DNA of 64,000 nucleotides from Ampullaceana balthica (GCA_944989445.1 CALYLW010000137.1:440134-504133); one strand, 5' to 3'; shown: positions 36,201 to 46,689, counted from the stretch's first letter. Made by a program: numbers and translations. The notes: generated by a model from the letters alone, not told the origin.

Positions 36201-39200
36201 AATATATCGCAAAAGTTGAAAAACGGGAACTGAAAAATCCATTGACCAAGTCGTATGAAATAGTTAAAGAGTGGATAAGTAACCCTCTTTCAAGGACAAG
36301 ACTTGCTTTCATAATAAGCCTTGCAAGACCTATAGAGCTGTTTTTGACAATGTATCAAGGTGACCAGCCAATGTTGCCTTTCATGGCAAAGGATTTAGAG
36401 AAACTTTTGAGAGGTCTTATGTCTCGTTTCATAAAACAAAAAACACTTGAGGAAGCCAATACTATTGATAAATTACTAAAAGTTGAGAGCAAATCGGAAA
36501 AAGTATTGAAAGTTTATTCTGAAATTGACATTGGTTTTGTGGCAGAGGGGCTTCTCAAGGAAGCCAAAGTGAAGAAATTAATTAGCGACAAAGGGATTTT
36601 AGAATTTAAATTACAGTGCAGAGAGATCCTATCCACTCTAATAGCAAAACTAACAGCAAAGTCTCCACTGAAATATAATTTAGTGAGACACATGAGTTGT
36701 CTGGACCCAGAAGAAATGATCAACAAAGAAATTGATTCTAACCTGTCTAGTTTTAGACATGTCCTTAACATTTTAGTATCTCTTAATAGAGCACAAATCA
36801 ATGAATGTGATGAAATACTTTCTATATTTAGAGACTTCTTGGAATGTTACAGGCATTCCCAGGAAATAGCAGCCTTCAGTAAAGCTGAAGGAAGACTGGA
36901 TTGTCTTTATTATTTATTGTTAAATGGTAAAGAAAAGTTTACCAAGCTGTGGCGGATTATCAATGTTTTATTGCTTCTGTCACATGGACAGGCAACTGTT
37001 GAGCGTGGTTTTTCAGTGAACAGGGACACCACACAAACAAACATTTCTCAGAAGGTTTTAATAAGCAAACGAATCATAAAAGACCATCTAGAACATGTGG
37101 GAGGCCTTGCTAACATTGTTGTGACACAAGAACTCCAGACTGCCGCTCAACAAGGTAGAAAGATTTATGGGGATTATTTAGATAGGAAAAGAACAGAGGA
37201 AGAGAGGAGGCAAAAATGTTCAAAGAGAAAGTTGGCAGAGAATGACATAGATGGACTGAAGTTAAAGAAACAGAAGCTGGAAAAGGAGATAGAATTTTTG
37301 ATCCAAGATGCAGACAAAACTTCAGAGAAAGCTGAGAGTTTGCAAAGTTTTCCTCATCTTTCAAAAGCTAATGCTATCAGAGTCAAGGCAAAAGAAAAGA
37401 GGCAACAGCTGACTAATATAAATGTTGAGATTGAGGAAAAGATGAAGTTGTTAGGAAACCTTTAATAACATTTAGTAACATCCTTTACTTAATTTCAATT
37501 TATCATTCTCCATATAACATTGTTAACATATTGTTCATCATTTATTATTTGAAATAATGTAATTTCATTTTAGCATGTACATATCAATAGATGTTAAAAT
37601 AATTATTACAGTATACATGCATTGAATTATGTAAATTGACTACGGTATATATTTTTTATGATATTAATATTATGGATGTATTCCTGTATATTACCAAGTC
37701 CAGGCATTGGAAAGTTAATGGTTAGTTAAAGTGTTATTTTATTATATTGTTTTGTAAAGTTTATTTTATTTAAGATAGCATTATATTTAAAACATGTACC
37801 AGGATTGTGTATGTAAATTTTTAAAGAAAAAGCTGGAAAATCGATCGCAATAATGTCGATAAAGCAGCATTTTATTTAGTCAGGAATTTTCTTTTTTCAG
37901 TTGGGAAAAGTTGGGAAAAAGTCAGGAATTTAGTTTTGAAAAAAATGTGGGAACCCTGATATATATATACTGGAATAGTAAGAAAATGATTTGATTTCAC
38001 CGTCACGCGCATGTTAGTCACAGTCACATATCTTACTGGTAACAAAGCAACAACAAACTTTTAAAAGAATAATAATTTTTTTATTTAATTAAATAAAAAC
38101 CACCGTCGATTCTCGATACAAACCTTTATTTTCATTTCTAAAGATATTCGTTTATCTTAAAAATAAAATGATTAATGCATCAGAAAATGAATTAAGTTTA
38201 ATAATAATATAACATGCACTGCGAAATAATGACGGATTAAAGACCGCTAACGCGATTTACGGGTACCTCGGGTGAATACATCTAATTCACACATGGATCG
38301 AAAGTGAAAGAAGATAATAACATCCAGTAATTTTTATTGAAATCTCGTAGAATCACACAATAACCGGAAGTCTCGAAGAAAGCGAGATGTCAACACTGTT
38401 TTGAACTAAAAATGCCAAAGTGCATTGCGAACATTCGAGGATCGAGCTAACCAACGTTAAGTTGCAAATTTGGCCCTCTTTTGTGCTCGAGGTATTAGGT
38501 TTCGGCAACTTTAAAAAATCGAATTAACCGATGAGAAAATGCTAAGACAAAGAGAGAATTTGGCGGTTCCAATAAAAAACGTCGAGTTAGGGTGGTCGAG
38601 TTAACCGAGCTCGAGTTAAGTGGGTTCGACTGTATGCCATTGTTAAAAAGAACTGTTTTATAAATTCCTCTCAATGAAAAGCCCATTCATTAAAGACATA
38701 CTTAATTTATGATTATAATAAACATACTTCGGTCATGTTGTTGTCCTGGTGTTTCAGTGTGATGGAGGACTCTTTAGAGTAACTGTAACAGATTAAACAA
38801 TCAGGATTTTCATTATTTATTTGAGTGGTTCTTCAAATTATTTTACATTAATTATATTTATTTTAAAAATTTTTTACCGTTGTTACAGATTTTACACATC
38901 TTGCTAAAGAAAAAGCTAAAGCAGATGCTGAATTCTACAAAGCTGAAAAGGAAGCTTTGTCCAATAAGGTGAAGTCTTTTTCTCCTCTTTTCCAAAAGAA
39001 TTATTTAATGTAAATTGAATCTTAAAGTGATTACTTAGTAATTATTGGCAAAAAAATAAATAATGAAAGTTAGACTCATTAGCTGGTCACATGGAGATGT
39101 GTAAAAAAAAATAAAAAAAAATAAAAAAAAATATATATATATATATATATTTGTATATCCTAAATTAAAACTTGAAATATAAGCTCAACAGAGATAAAAA

Positions 39201-39605
39201 CATTGTCTTTTATTTAATGTATATTTATTTCTTTTAAAGGAAAAGAAAGGGCAATTTTGGAGATTTTTTATTTAATTCTTTGAATGCAGGTTAAATTAAC
39301 TAAAGAATACCTTGAGATGCTAAGGTATCAGGCTATAGGAAGCAACACCAAAATCTATTTTGGCAACAATATACCAAGTGTATTTTGGGATCCAGCCATT
39401 TCTTCACCTGGCCAATCCTGCTCAGATAGTTCCAATACTAAACCAGAAGTTGTAAGAATTGTTTGTCTTGTTTCTAATACTACAAAATGGTTTTTAAATA
39501 CATTTTTTTACAACAGATATACGTTTCTATCAGATAGTTTTAGCAGAACTCGTTTGAACAGTATTAAGAAAAATTCTTTATTTTTACTTTCAGAAAAAGA
39601 ATTGA
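27133..39605 (+). CDS. ERLIN2: Erlin (ERLIN1/2), 12 coding exons, complete
   Basis: Erlins are ER-membrane SPFH/prohibitin proteins that form large rings, bind cholesterol and, with RNF170, drive ER-associated degradation of activated IP3 receptors. Exons: 27133-27220, 28539-28561, 28777-28857, 29037-29083, 29864-29925, 30099-30224, 31589-31721, 32680-32771, 33141-33230, 38889-38968, 39290-39451, 39594-39605. All junctions are GT-AG and in phase; the total of 996 nt gives 331 aa. Residues 5-22 form the N-terminal membrane anchor, followed by [17 protein letters not shown] blocks are [39 protein letters not shown] (with the conserved glycosylation site N107) and [29 protein letters not shown] coiled-coil region and [18 protein letters not shown] follow. 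I cannot tell ERLIN1 from ERLIN2; invertebrates usually have one. Confidence 0.93.
27221..28538 (+). other. Erlin intron 1
   Basis: 1.3 kb of AT-rich intronic DNA, with no element boundary or coding signal that I can support. Confidence 0.5.
28539..28561 (+). CDS. ERLIN2: Erlin exon 2 (23-nt microexon)
   Basis: TTCTCCTCAG| acceptor and |gtaagc donor. Encodes G-HVGVYYR, which is essential to link the anchor to the SPFH domain. Confidence 0.88.
28777..28857 (+). CDS. ERLIN2: Erlin exon 3
   Basis: Encodes [20 protein letters not shown] and TSFRSVQ. In phase at both ends; donor gtaagt. Confidence 0.9.
29037..29083 (+). CDS. ERLIN2: Erlin exon 4
   Basis: Encodes [15 protein letters not shown] plus two bases of Ser80, the near-invariant erlin motif. 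Donor gtatgt. Confidence 0.9.
29864..29925 (+). CDS. ERLIN2: Erlin exon 5
   Basis: Encodes [20 protein letters not shown]. Acceptor CACTTGCAG, donor gtaatt. Confidence 0.9.
30099..30224 (+). CDS. ERLIN2: Erlin exon 6
   Basis: Encodes [20 protein letters not shown] and [20 protein letters not shown]. Contains the N-x-T glycosylation site. Confidence 0.92.
30319..31513. mobile_element. Non-autonomous hAT-like element in erlin intron 6
   Basis: A perfect 14-bp inverted terminus: CAGGCCTGCCAACC at left, GGTTGGCAGGCCTG at right. The flanks share AATAGG (30313-30318, 31514-31519), shorter than the 8 bp expected for hAT, so one flank may be eroded. A short open frame at 30652-30855 has no recognisable domain. 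Confidence 0.72.
31589..31721 (+). CDS. ERLIN2: Erlin exon 7
   Basis: Encodes [40 protein letters not shown] and NYEA. Donor gtaagc. Confidence 0.92.
32582..32648 (+). repeat. 33-bp tandem duplication before erlin exon 8
   Basis: TTTGTAAATCTGTTTTATTT plus CAGTACA occurs twice in a row. Each copy contains an acceptor-like TTTATTTCAG. The true acceptor is at 32678-32679. Confidence 0.85.
32680..32771 (+). CDS. ERLIN2: Erlin exon 8
   Basis: Encodes [20 protein letters not shown] and [10 protein letters not shown], the start of the coiled coil. Acceptor TCTTTACAG, ending 32679. Confidence 0.92.
33141..33230 (+). CDS. ERLIN2: Erlin exon 9
   Basis: Encodes [20 protein letters not shown] and [10 protein letters not shown]. 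The following intron (33231-38888) holds the nested pogo-like and hAT elements. Confidence 0.92.
34148..37958 (+). mobile_element. hAT transposon, apparently autonomous
   Basis: Inverted ends CAGGGTCCCCACA and TGTGGGAACCCTG, with 8-bp flanks ATATATAT (34140-34147, 37959-37966). The duplication is simple sequence, so only moderately informative. GTCGGGAATT/GTCAGGAATT motifs repeat just inside both ends, the expected layout of transposase-binding repeats. It contains one long intact transposase ORF (35120-37465), preceded by a probable 5' UTR intron: donor GTGAGT at 34560, acceptor TTTCAG ending 35113. Inserted in the pogo-like element, in the same orientation as erlin. Confidence 0.87.
35120..37465 (+). 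CDS. hAT-family transposase with BED-like zinc finger, intact
   Basis: 781 aa from the first true ATG ([10 protein letters not shown]); the frame opens a few codons earlier only with a non-ATG codon and crosses a splice acceptor. A zinc finger comes first (C31, C34, H51, H57; [10 protein letters not shown]...ISHMKGKKH). The catalytic core follows with D188 (LLFDESLN), D253 ([10 protein letters not shown]) and the C283-x2-H286 motif ([10 protein letters not shown]). The C-terminal dimerisation motif is [11 protein letters not shown] around E628, and a Lys/Glu-rich coiled tail closes it (about 690-781). It resembles proteins of a multicopy hAT group in invertebrates. No stops or shifts, so it is either recently active or under constraint. 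It would cut and paste its own element in the nucleus. Confidence 0.88.
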   Translation: MPNCTFQDKWLEQPEFKPWLSRDKLVHNAYCRICSRSIDIRSMGRTALISHMKGKKHEDKLKCSQSSPITVFTKNKPAVDIPSNSATHFAEVSTPKSQSTLSNFISKKDTLNAEILWALKCVESNYSFSSQADIVPLFQRMFPNCEIAQSMSLGETKIMYMSCFGIAPYLTSLLERTTKDSPYVLLFDESLNKDLKKKQLDIHIRMWDYDKVKTRYYTSDFIGHSCASDVLDSFEEKVVNSIGLNNIVQLSMDGPNVNWAIFKKMQEKISMNFQHQLIDIGSCGLHTLHNSFKAAIDATHWGVSQILSALHTLFKDTPARREDYEKTTGQSMYSLSFCSHRWVENASACQRALNIFPFMSQYIAKVEKRELKNPLTKSYEIVKEWISNPLSRTRLAFIISLARPIELFLTMYQGDQPMLPFMAKDLEKLLRGLMSRFIKQKTLEEANTIDKLLKVESKSEKVLKVYSEIDIGFVAEGLLKEAKVKKLISDKGILEFKLQCREILSTLIAKLTAKSPLKYNLVRHMSCLDPEEMINKEIDSNLSSFRHVLNILVSLNRAQINECDEILSIFRDFLECYRHSQEIAAFSKAEGRLDCLYYLLLNGKEKFTKLWRIINVLLLLSHGQATVERGFSVNRDTTQTNISQKVLISKRIIKDHLEHVGGLANIVVTQELQTAAQQGRKIYGDYLDRKRTEEERRQKCSKRKLAENDIDGLKLKKQKLEKEIEFLIQDADKTSEKAESLQSFPHLSKANAIRVKAKEKRQQLTNINVEIEEKMKLLGNL
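38889..38968 (+). CDS. ERLIN2: Erlin exon 10
   Basis: Encodes [20 protein letters not shown] and KEALSNK, resuming the coiled coil after the 5.7-kb intron. Confidence 0.9.
39290..39451 (+). CDS. ERLIN2: Erlin exon 11
   Basis: Encodes [20 protein letters not shown] and [14 protein letters not shown], then a variable Ser/Pro-rich tail. A donor GTAAGA follows at 39452. If unspliced, the frame would stay open to 39628. Confidence 0.9.
39594..39605 (+). CDS. ERLIN2: Erlin exon 12 (terminal KKN-stop)
   Basis: After the TTTTTACTTTCAG acceptor only KKN and a TGA stop are coded. The result ends EVKKN, resembling the TKEN end of vertebrate ERLIN2. Chosen over intron read-through for this reason; moderately sure. 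Confidence 0.65.
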   Translation, partial: KKN

Positions 39606-40741
39606 AAAGAAAACTATCCGATGTATGAGTGTGCTGTGGAGTGTGATTAAAACCATCAGTTACACCACGGGGTGCCTTTGCTCAAGCCAGTAGATGTTAG
39701 CTCATCCGTTCAATCTTTTGAGTCAGTTAAAAAAATCTCTTTTGCACTGTTAGCTATGTTTTGACAATTTGCTGTTTATTTAGGAAGGCATCATTGTACC
39801 CCAGCCCTGCACTTTGTTTATTGAGAGAGAAATATGCTGTTTCTTATTGTGTTGTTAGTGTTCATATTTTTTTTCTCATCACATTTTATTGTACCTAAAA
39901 GTAACATGAATCAAATTTATTTGGATGTTCTTTTTAAATTTAGATATTATTATTAAAGCCATACAGGTCATTTATATCTTTTTTTAATCATAAGTTAGTT
40001 AGTGACCAGTTTTTAACCCTTTGATAAACTTTGATAAAAGGAATGTAGATGTTGTAGAAAAATAATCTTTTGTTTTAAAATGGAAAATATAAATATTTCA
40101 CACATTCATGTTGGGATATCAACACAAGCAATTTTTTATATTTATATATAATCTGACTAATCTAAACATTAGCCATCAGCTGTGAAAGAAAGAAGCAGGT
40201 TGTTTAAATTCCATTTTATGTACGCATAAACAAGTGCAACATCACAATGATAATTGTTTTAATGTTGTTTAGAATTTACCAACCTTCAGCTTTATAGTAT
40301 GAGCAGGGCATCATCCATTTCCAGTGGTGGGTCATAGAGGCAATTTATTCCTGAAATTTAAAAAAAAGTTCCTACACAAAGTAAAAAATACTTAGTGCTA
40401 AAAGTGATGTCATAGTAACAGTACAGTGGGTTCATAATGAATGCACCATACTATTGGTTTTGGATGTACCATATAATTTGGTTGGAAGTACATGTACTAT
40501 ATTGATTGAATGTTAATAAGTATTGTGAAGCTTTGGTATGGGATGATGAGATAAATGCCTAAATAAATAGTTGAATTATTTTATTTCACTTTCTGAATGC
40601 TGGAGAAAGAAGGAATGAATGAGTTATAGAATTCATCGACTGGACATGTTCAATGTCTTGATTTTATTCACTTTGAGGCTGGATTATATATTAATATATA
40701 CATTATATATATAATTTATACTGCCAAGGAATCGTCTAAAC

Positions 40742-40964
40742 CTGTGGTTCCCAACCTTTTTTTGGGTGGTGACCCCTTTTTATAAAAGCCATGTGACCGG
40801 CGACCCCCATGAAATTTAAATAAGTCATTTTCAATAAAGGTTTTACAAAATAGAGCAAATTTGCATTATAGTAAAAAAAAAGTTAGTCGATAGTTGGCGA
40901 CCCCCAGAAACACTGTCGCGACCCCAAGTAGAGGGGGTCACCACCCACAGGTTGGGAACCGCTG
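40742..40964. mobile_element. hAT MITE (GGTTCCCAACC family)
   Basis: Ends CTGTGGTTCCCAACCTTTTT and GGTTGGGAACCGCTG. 8-bp flanks GTCTAAAC (40734-40741) and ATCTAAAC (40965-40972), one mismatch. Inverted sub-terminal GGGTGGTGACCC and GGGTCACCACCC. Non-coding. Confidence 0.87.
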
Positions 40965-41077
40965 ATCTAAACAAAGATGATTTGTCAGAATCGGTCTTTT
41001 CTGTTCATTACGGTAGTTTAATTAAGCGCTTTGAAATAAATTTACTCCTAACCTTTAATCTATTCTAGGTATCCTTT

Positions 41078-41322
41078 GGGGCCGTCCATAAAGTACGTCA
41101 CGCTCCAGAGGGGGGGAGGGGGTGTAAAAAAGTGTGACGGGGGAGGGGGGGTTTCCGGCCATGTGAGACGTCACTGTGTTTTATATTCAATTTTTATTAT
41201 TTTGTTAACAAACATTTTTGTTCAAAAGTGTGACTACTTTAGGGGGGTGGGGGTCCGAGATTTGGGGGAGGGGGGAGTTTAAAATGGTCAAAAATAGCGT
41301 GACGTAGTTTATGGACGGCCCC
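41078..41322. mobile_element. Harbinger-like MITE, short subfamily
   Basis: 245 bp. Ends GGGGCCGTCCATAAAGTACG and CGTAGTTTATGGACGGCCCC are a perfect 20-bp inverted pair apart from one base. G-rich interior. Flanks TTT and ATT do not form a clean duplication. Confidence 0.8.
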
Positions 41323-43030
41323 ATTATAATAAGCTGCCTTAATTACTCCATAGGATGAATGTATCTTTTTAGGCATGGTTTTACATTTAATTTTTTTCTT
41401 TTTGGGCTTAATCAAATCCTATTTTTTAAAAATCAGAAGTAGCTTTAACTTTGTACATTGTATTTTAATTTATAAAAAAAAAGATTTGTATTCTTTCTAC
41501 TCAGATTTTTATAAATCATTTTAATTAATCTGACTCGGATATAAAAATAATAATTCAAAGGTAGTAATTGTAATAATTTAGTTTTAAAGAAAAAAATAAT
41601 TAAAGATTTCTTTCATTGTTGCTCATTAAAAACCCAATGGAGGATTTCTGTATATTTCATTGCTTTTTGTTTGTTTACCTTTAAATGACAGTTAGTAGCT
41701 TCGCTTTGTGGTTTGTTTTTAAAAAAAAATATATCCTTAAGACCCCTAATTACTTATATATGATATTGGTTGGTGGCAGCATAACATGTGCAGGCATATA
41801 TTTCATAATGTTATTTGCTTAGTAAAAACCATTATACGCCAAGATTCTAGTATTACTTTTATGTCACCACAGTGATATACTTGCTTTGCTAATTTATTGT
41901 GTGAAGATTGTTAAAGTTTTAATTTTTAGAGTCTTGAAGATACTTTTTTAGTGTGTAAATTTGAGAGATAATGGTTCATTTAATTTTTTTAAAATTTTTG
42001 GAGTCTGTTCTACTTTTAATGAATTGTGTGCTATGGTTAATGACATTTTTGTACCCTACATGCTTATTGGTCTGTGTACTATTGTATAAAAATGTACACG
42101 TGAAAATAGAACTATTTTAAAAATTGATAAATCTGTTAATATACTCCTCAAAGCAAGAATCAACCTCGTAACCTTCACCATTATCAGCAACAATTGACAA
42201 GCTGTGTTTCCCAATGGCTTATTTGTTTTGGGGTGAGTCCATTGTAAATATTTTCCTTACATTAGTATGATCAGATGATGGTTAAAAAAAATAATTAATG
42301 GAAGACAATTTTAAGAACAGGCCTGTGAAAAAAACAAAACAATTTTTCTTTATATTAGTCAATATAACCAGATTTCTTCCTCCGGTCACATAAGCACACT
42401 CATAAAGTCTTAATTAATTGGCTTAGCCTGGTGCTTGGTTGGGACCAGTATTTAAAATCCTAAGATTTGAGTGACTGAAATCCTTCATTTTACGTGCAGT
42501 ATGTCTTGGTTGATGATATGTAATTTCCTTGTTCTCTAATAGTTGTTTAAAATTCATTTCATGCGCATTATCATAATGTACGGTTAAGTCCGTTATGTTA
42601 AACTTAAATGTTTTTAATTCAATAAACTTATTTTTGTATTTTGATCTGATATTATATATTTTCGTGTTCTGTCAAACTCAAATTGCTGAATTTCTGTATT
42701 ATAAGAATTCCTACAGCCTCATGGAATTCCAGGATGTCTTGAGAATCTTCTGAATTTTGAATGAACTATTAGCAAATCATGGAAAACTACTTTTACTTGT
42801 AAGTTATATTACAAAATGTTTACTAAAATCAAGCTACAGGCAAAGCTCAAATAATCATAAGGGCCGCTGATAGAAGAATTCAATTTTTGCACAAAGGTGG
42901 AACTGCTAGGGTCTTGTAGTCATCTCTGAGGAGACCCTCACCTAGCCAGGTTCAGAGCTGGACGGCAGACATTAAAACTGCTAGGGTCTGAGTATTCAAG
43001 TTGCTCCCAAGACAAAAACACATTCAGCAG
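41323..43030. other. Intergenic / distal 3' flank
   Basis: AT-rich, with no supported gene. Includes the distal AATAAA at 42621. Confidence 0.4.
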
Positions 43031-43081
43031 TTTTTGTTGACCTCCAGCAGGCCTATAAGAAAGGAGAGTACTGTGGAACTT
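43031..43081 (+). pseudogene. Possible RT motif fragment
   Basis: One frame reads AVFVDLQQAYKKGEYCGT then stop. This resembles reverse-transcriptase motif A (VFVDFxxAYD). Very short; could be chance. Confidence 0.3.
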
Positions 43082-43126
43082 AGGTAATTAGACAAATCAT
43101 TGATTGATTGCACAATTTTAATTAAA

Positions 43127-43737
43127 ATGATAAAAAGCTATTTAATACAGCATATGGTATCAAACAAAAAATGATAACAAGCTATTTAATATAGCATATG
43201 GTATCAAACAAAAATAGATAAATGATAAAAAGCTATGTAATACAGCATATGGTGTCAAACAAAATAGATAAATGATAAAAAGCTATTTAATACAGCATAT
43301 GGTGTCAAACAAAAATAGATAAATGATAAAAAGCTATTTAATACAGCATATGGTGTCAAAACAAAAATATATAAATGATAAAAAGCTATTTAATACAGCA
43401 TATGGTGTCAAACAAAATAGATAAATGATAAAAAGCTATTTAATACAGCATATGGTGTCAAACAAAAATAGATAAATGATAAAAAGCTATTTAATACAGC
43501 ATATGGTGTCAAACAAAATAGATAAATGATAAAAAGCTATTTAATACAGCATATGGTGTCAAACAAAAATAGATAAATGATAAAAAGCTATTTAATACAG
43601 CATATGGTGTCAAAACAAAAATATATAAATGATAAAAAGCTATTTAATACAGCATATGGTGTCAAACAAAATAGATAAATGATAAAAAGCTATTTAATAT
43701 AGCATATGGTATCAAACAAAAATAGATAAATGATAAA
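43127..43737. repeat. Minisatellite, ~51-bp unit x 12, higher-order pattern
   Basis: Unit GATAAAAAGCTATTTAATAC plus AGCATATGGTGTCAAACAAA and a short variable tail. Tail variants (A CAAACAAAATAG, B CAAACAAAAATAG, C CAAAACAAAAATATAT) run A-B-C-A-B-A-B-C-A for units 3-11. Units 2 and 12 share the ATATAGCATATGGTATC variant. Non-coding. Confidence 0.93.
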
Positions 43738-43902
43738 GCAAGCTTTTCTAAGTATTTCCTAGAAATATGGTTTTTGTTAACACCACTTAATAATTAAGTT
43801 AATAATATGAAGCTGAACTGCACAGCAAAAAATGTTTATAGCCTTATTAGTTTTTATTTTGTTTACAAAATGTATATAGAAATACAAATGTTTGAAAATT
43901 CA

Positions 43903-44070
43903 AAATGACAAAAATTTGATTTGAAACGTGCTTATTTTCAAATATAAAATACGGCTTTTATTGGAGTCAAAGCTTTATGACGTCATATTGAAGAAGGGGT
44001 CTAACTTTTTGTGACAGGACGGAGGGAGTGAAAAATCAGCCAAAATTGCGTGACGTCATTTATGGACGGC
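43903..44070. mobile_element. Truncated Harbinger-like MITE inside hAT copy A
   Basis: Right part of the family, ending TGACGTCATTTATGGACGGC. It is followed by the same hAT interior that follows the MITE in copy B at 55044. Confidence 0.75.
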
Positions 44071-46012
44071 AAATTAGTGGATTATATTATGGTTTTAATA
44101 AACATTAATAAATAATTGTAATTTAAACGAAGTAAAGGTGGAGAACATGTTTACCATTTCATGCCATATTTATGTAAGCAGTAATAAAAGGGGCCGCATA
44201 AGATGATATACCTATTAATACACATTTATAAAAATACACTATACATTTTTTAAAGGCCACAAGAAAGTTAATGAGGACACAGCACCGAGACAAAACATAT
44301 TCCAACTTTACACCTAAAAAACATTATCAATTACTATCTTTTTATTTTATATTTCTAAATAAATGATTTTTTTTTACAAAGAAAGAAATTGTATACATTA
44401 GTATGTAATCATATTTAATTATTTACTTTCCTAACTTTCATAATTGAAAAATAGTGTATTATACTATCAAAATTTATTTAATTTGCAATATCTTGTTCTA
44501 TGGATAATATTGCAAGATTTTCTTGTCTTAAATCGCTCATTGTGGAGCGAAGATAATTTTTATCAACTTCACTTTGGAGAAGCTCCTTTCACATCTAGCG
44601 ACACTGATACTGTTGGGTACAGGATTTTCCAATCTTACTGTTTAATAACTTTTAATAGATCAAGGGTGCCTTTCCCCCGTTTTTCTAACATAATGCCTCT
44701 TCTTGTAGTGTAGATACAGCCATAAAAACCTGGATCCTTTTTCTTTCAATATTAAACTTTTTATCAATGTCAATAAAGTAATTTATTTGATGTTCAAATG
44801 CTTCATTTAGTCGGTTACATGGTATTATATACGAATATTTTCTTGCAAGGACTTACCATTCATCAAAGAGTTCTTTTGTTGTCTTTTATAATTCTATCCA
44901 ACCATGGATAAAAAAATTCCCGTTGTACTTCTCGTTCTCAAGATAGAACCACGTCATCTTAATTTTCCCTACTCATATTTTTTTCTCCTCCTAACTCAGT
45001 TTTCAGTTGATATCTCTAACTCTTCACAAATTGTTTGGCTGATATAACAGCATTTTGTATTAGCACATCTCTTTGTTCCATGAAATAGGTTTGCATTAAT
45101 TTTTAAAAAATGACGGGTTCCCATAAATTGAGATAACATAGAAAAGAAAAAGATTCCATTAAATTGAGTAAAATTCCAGCATCTGATCTCGTTTTACTTG
45201 TTACTTATTCAGATGTCAATTTTTCCAAGACGCTAGACATTTTAAATTATGTCGTTTTTTAAGATTATTAATGCCTATTGTGTGTTTATTAACGATAAAT
45301 TTGAATATGTTCATGTTCTTGCCATACATCTTAATAATTTTCCATAAAATAGACGAATTATTTACACATTACTTTAATTGGATAGGCCGCGTGATAGGCG
45401 TAACATTTTTAATGAATAACTGTATTTTAATGAAAAACACAAATTATTTGTGCTACTTTAATGCAATAAAAACAAAAAATAAGTTAAATTTAATAACGTA
45501 CCTGACAATAATTTTCTGAAAACTCAAACAGTAATATAAATTACTTTTTACAAGTTAAACACAATATTTGAACAACCATAAATTGTAAGTACTTGTTCGC
45601 CCATCATTCTGCGAATGTTGAAATTTCACGCAAAAACCACCGTGGTGATATTAATACCACATATTATTGGGCCCAGCGGTGATGTTTTTTGTGTAGTTTT
45701 CTTAGAAAAGTGGCATCTGGTCGTATATCGCTTAATTTTCCAAACGAATCGATAACTTTTTTGAGTGATTAAAAAAATTTGAACGGTTTTGAGTTAGTTA
45801 TAACACCAACTACGTAATCAAACAAATGTTGTGGGAATCCTTTAATTAAGACTAGAAATTACGAATATTTTTGTTTCACCTTGGTTTTCCCCCTTCAAAA
45901 GAAAAAGGGTGGTTGTCGGAATGTTGCACTTTTCAAATGCCCACAAATGCCGCCCCTAAATGTGTGCCGCCCGGGGCGGACCGCCCACCGCCCCCCTCTA
46001 GCTACGCCTCTG
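44071..46012 (-). pseudogene. ZMYM1-like hAT element, copy A (left-truncated)
   Basis: Collinear with copies B (54565-56966) and C (57661-63493). It ends with GCCGCCCGGGGCGGACCGCC and CTAGCTACGCCTCTG at 46012. The left terminus is missing beyond the MITE. Transposase is reduced to short decayed blocks on the minus strand. Confidence 0.75.
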
Positions 46013-46021
46013 AGGGTGGCT

Positions 46022-46540
46022 AACGACGCTCCCCCAAGTCCCCGATTCATGTGAGCAGGAACTCGTGTCTGGAGGGGGAGTAACGCACACAGAAACTTGT
46101 ATATTTTGGGGTAACGGGCAAAAAAGTTCGCCGACTACTGCCGTGAGAGAACCAAACGGAGCGGCGGTGACATCACAGCTGCTTTGATGTCAACATCAAA
46201 CGACGCAGGGTTACAATTTCATACCTTCTCATGGGTTCTCAAACTTAAGGATTATAATTAGATTTCATTTTCATGTCTTGATAACTTGCGCCAACCGGCG
46301 TCTGATGGCCTACCGACCGGCACTTTGAGAAGCACTTATTTTTAAAAAATAAATAAATTAATTAAAAAATTCATAAAATAAATTGTAAGTGACCAAATAT
46401 TTCAGTGGAAGTTTTTTTTTAAAGTTACCCTTTTGATGTGACGTCACATTTCTTCAACCCCCCTCACTCCCCCTCGTCACAAATCGTCACAAAAGTGTGA
46501 CCCCCCCCCCAGGTGCGTGACGTCATTTATGGACGGGCCC
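46022..46540. repeat. Composite duplicated block, copy 1
   Basis: Begins GACGCTCCCCCAAGTCCCCG; contains a hAT MITE part (TTCTCAAACTTAAG to CTTTGAGAAGCACTT, about 46233-46336) and then a Harbinger-like right end (to 46540, followed by TAA). Matches 48044-48556 almost throughout. Confidence 0.8.
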
Positions 46541-46689
46541 TAAGTCAAAATGACATTGGAGTTCTTCTTGTAGTCCATGCAAATAAATATTATAATTATA
46601 ACATTGGAACATGAATTAAGAATTAGGCACTGATAGCTTAAGTCTGTGCAGACTAAGAATCTGCAGGAACTTCTGAATCAGTAGGATAA

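Larger units (their letters stand above)
33339..38632. mobile_element. Pogo/Tigger-like TIR element hosting a nested hAT
   Basis: Ends CAGTCAAAACCGGTTAAGCC and, inverted, CAGTCGAACCCACTTAACTC, each flanked by TA (33337-33338, 38633-38634) as in Tc1/mariner-pogo elements. Without the inserted hAT (34148-37958) it would be about 1.5 kb. I see no transposase, so it is likely an internally deleted derivative. A second, fragmentary GTCGGGAATT-repeat hAT end lies at about 33570-33660. Occupies most of erlin intron 9. Confidence 0.75.
39606..42626 (+). other. Erlin 3' flank / possible 3' UTR
   Basis: Non-coding sequence after the erlin stop, with AATAAA at 40562-40567 and 42621-42626 as candidate poly(A) signals. 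A hAT MITE (40742) and a Harbinger-like MITE (41078) interrupt it. Confidence 0.4.

Noticed and set aside
43127..43737. CRISPR-like array
   Set aside because: Units are contiguous and nearly identical with no unique spacers; this is a eukaryotic minisatellite.
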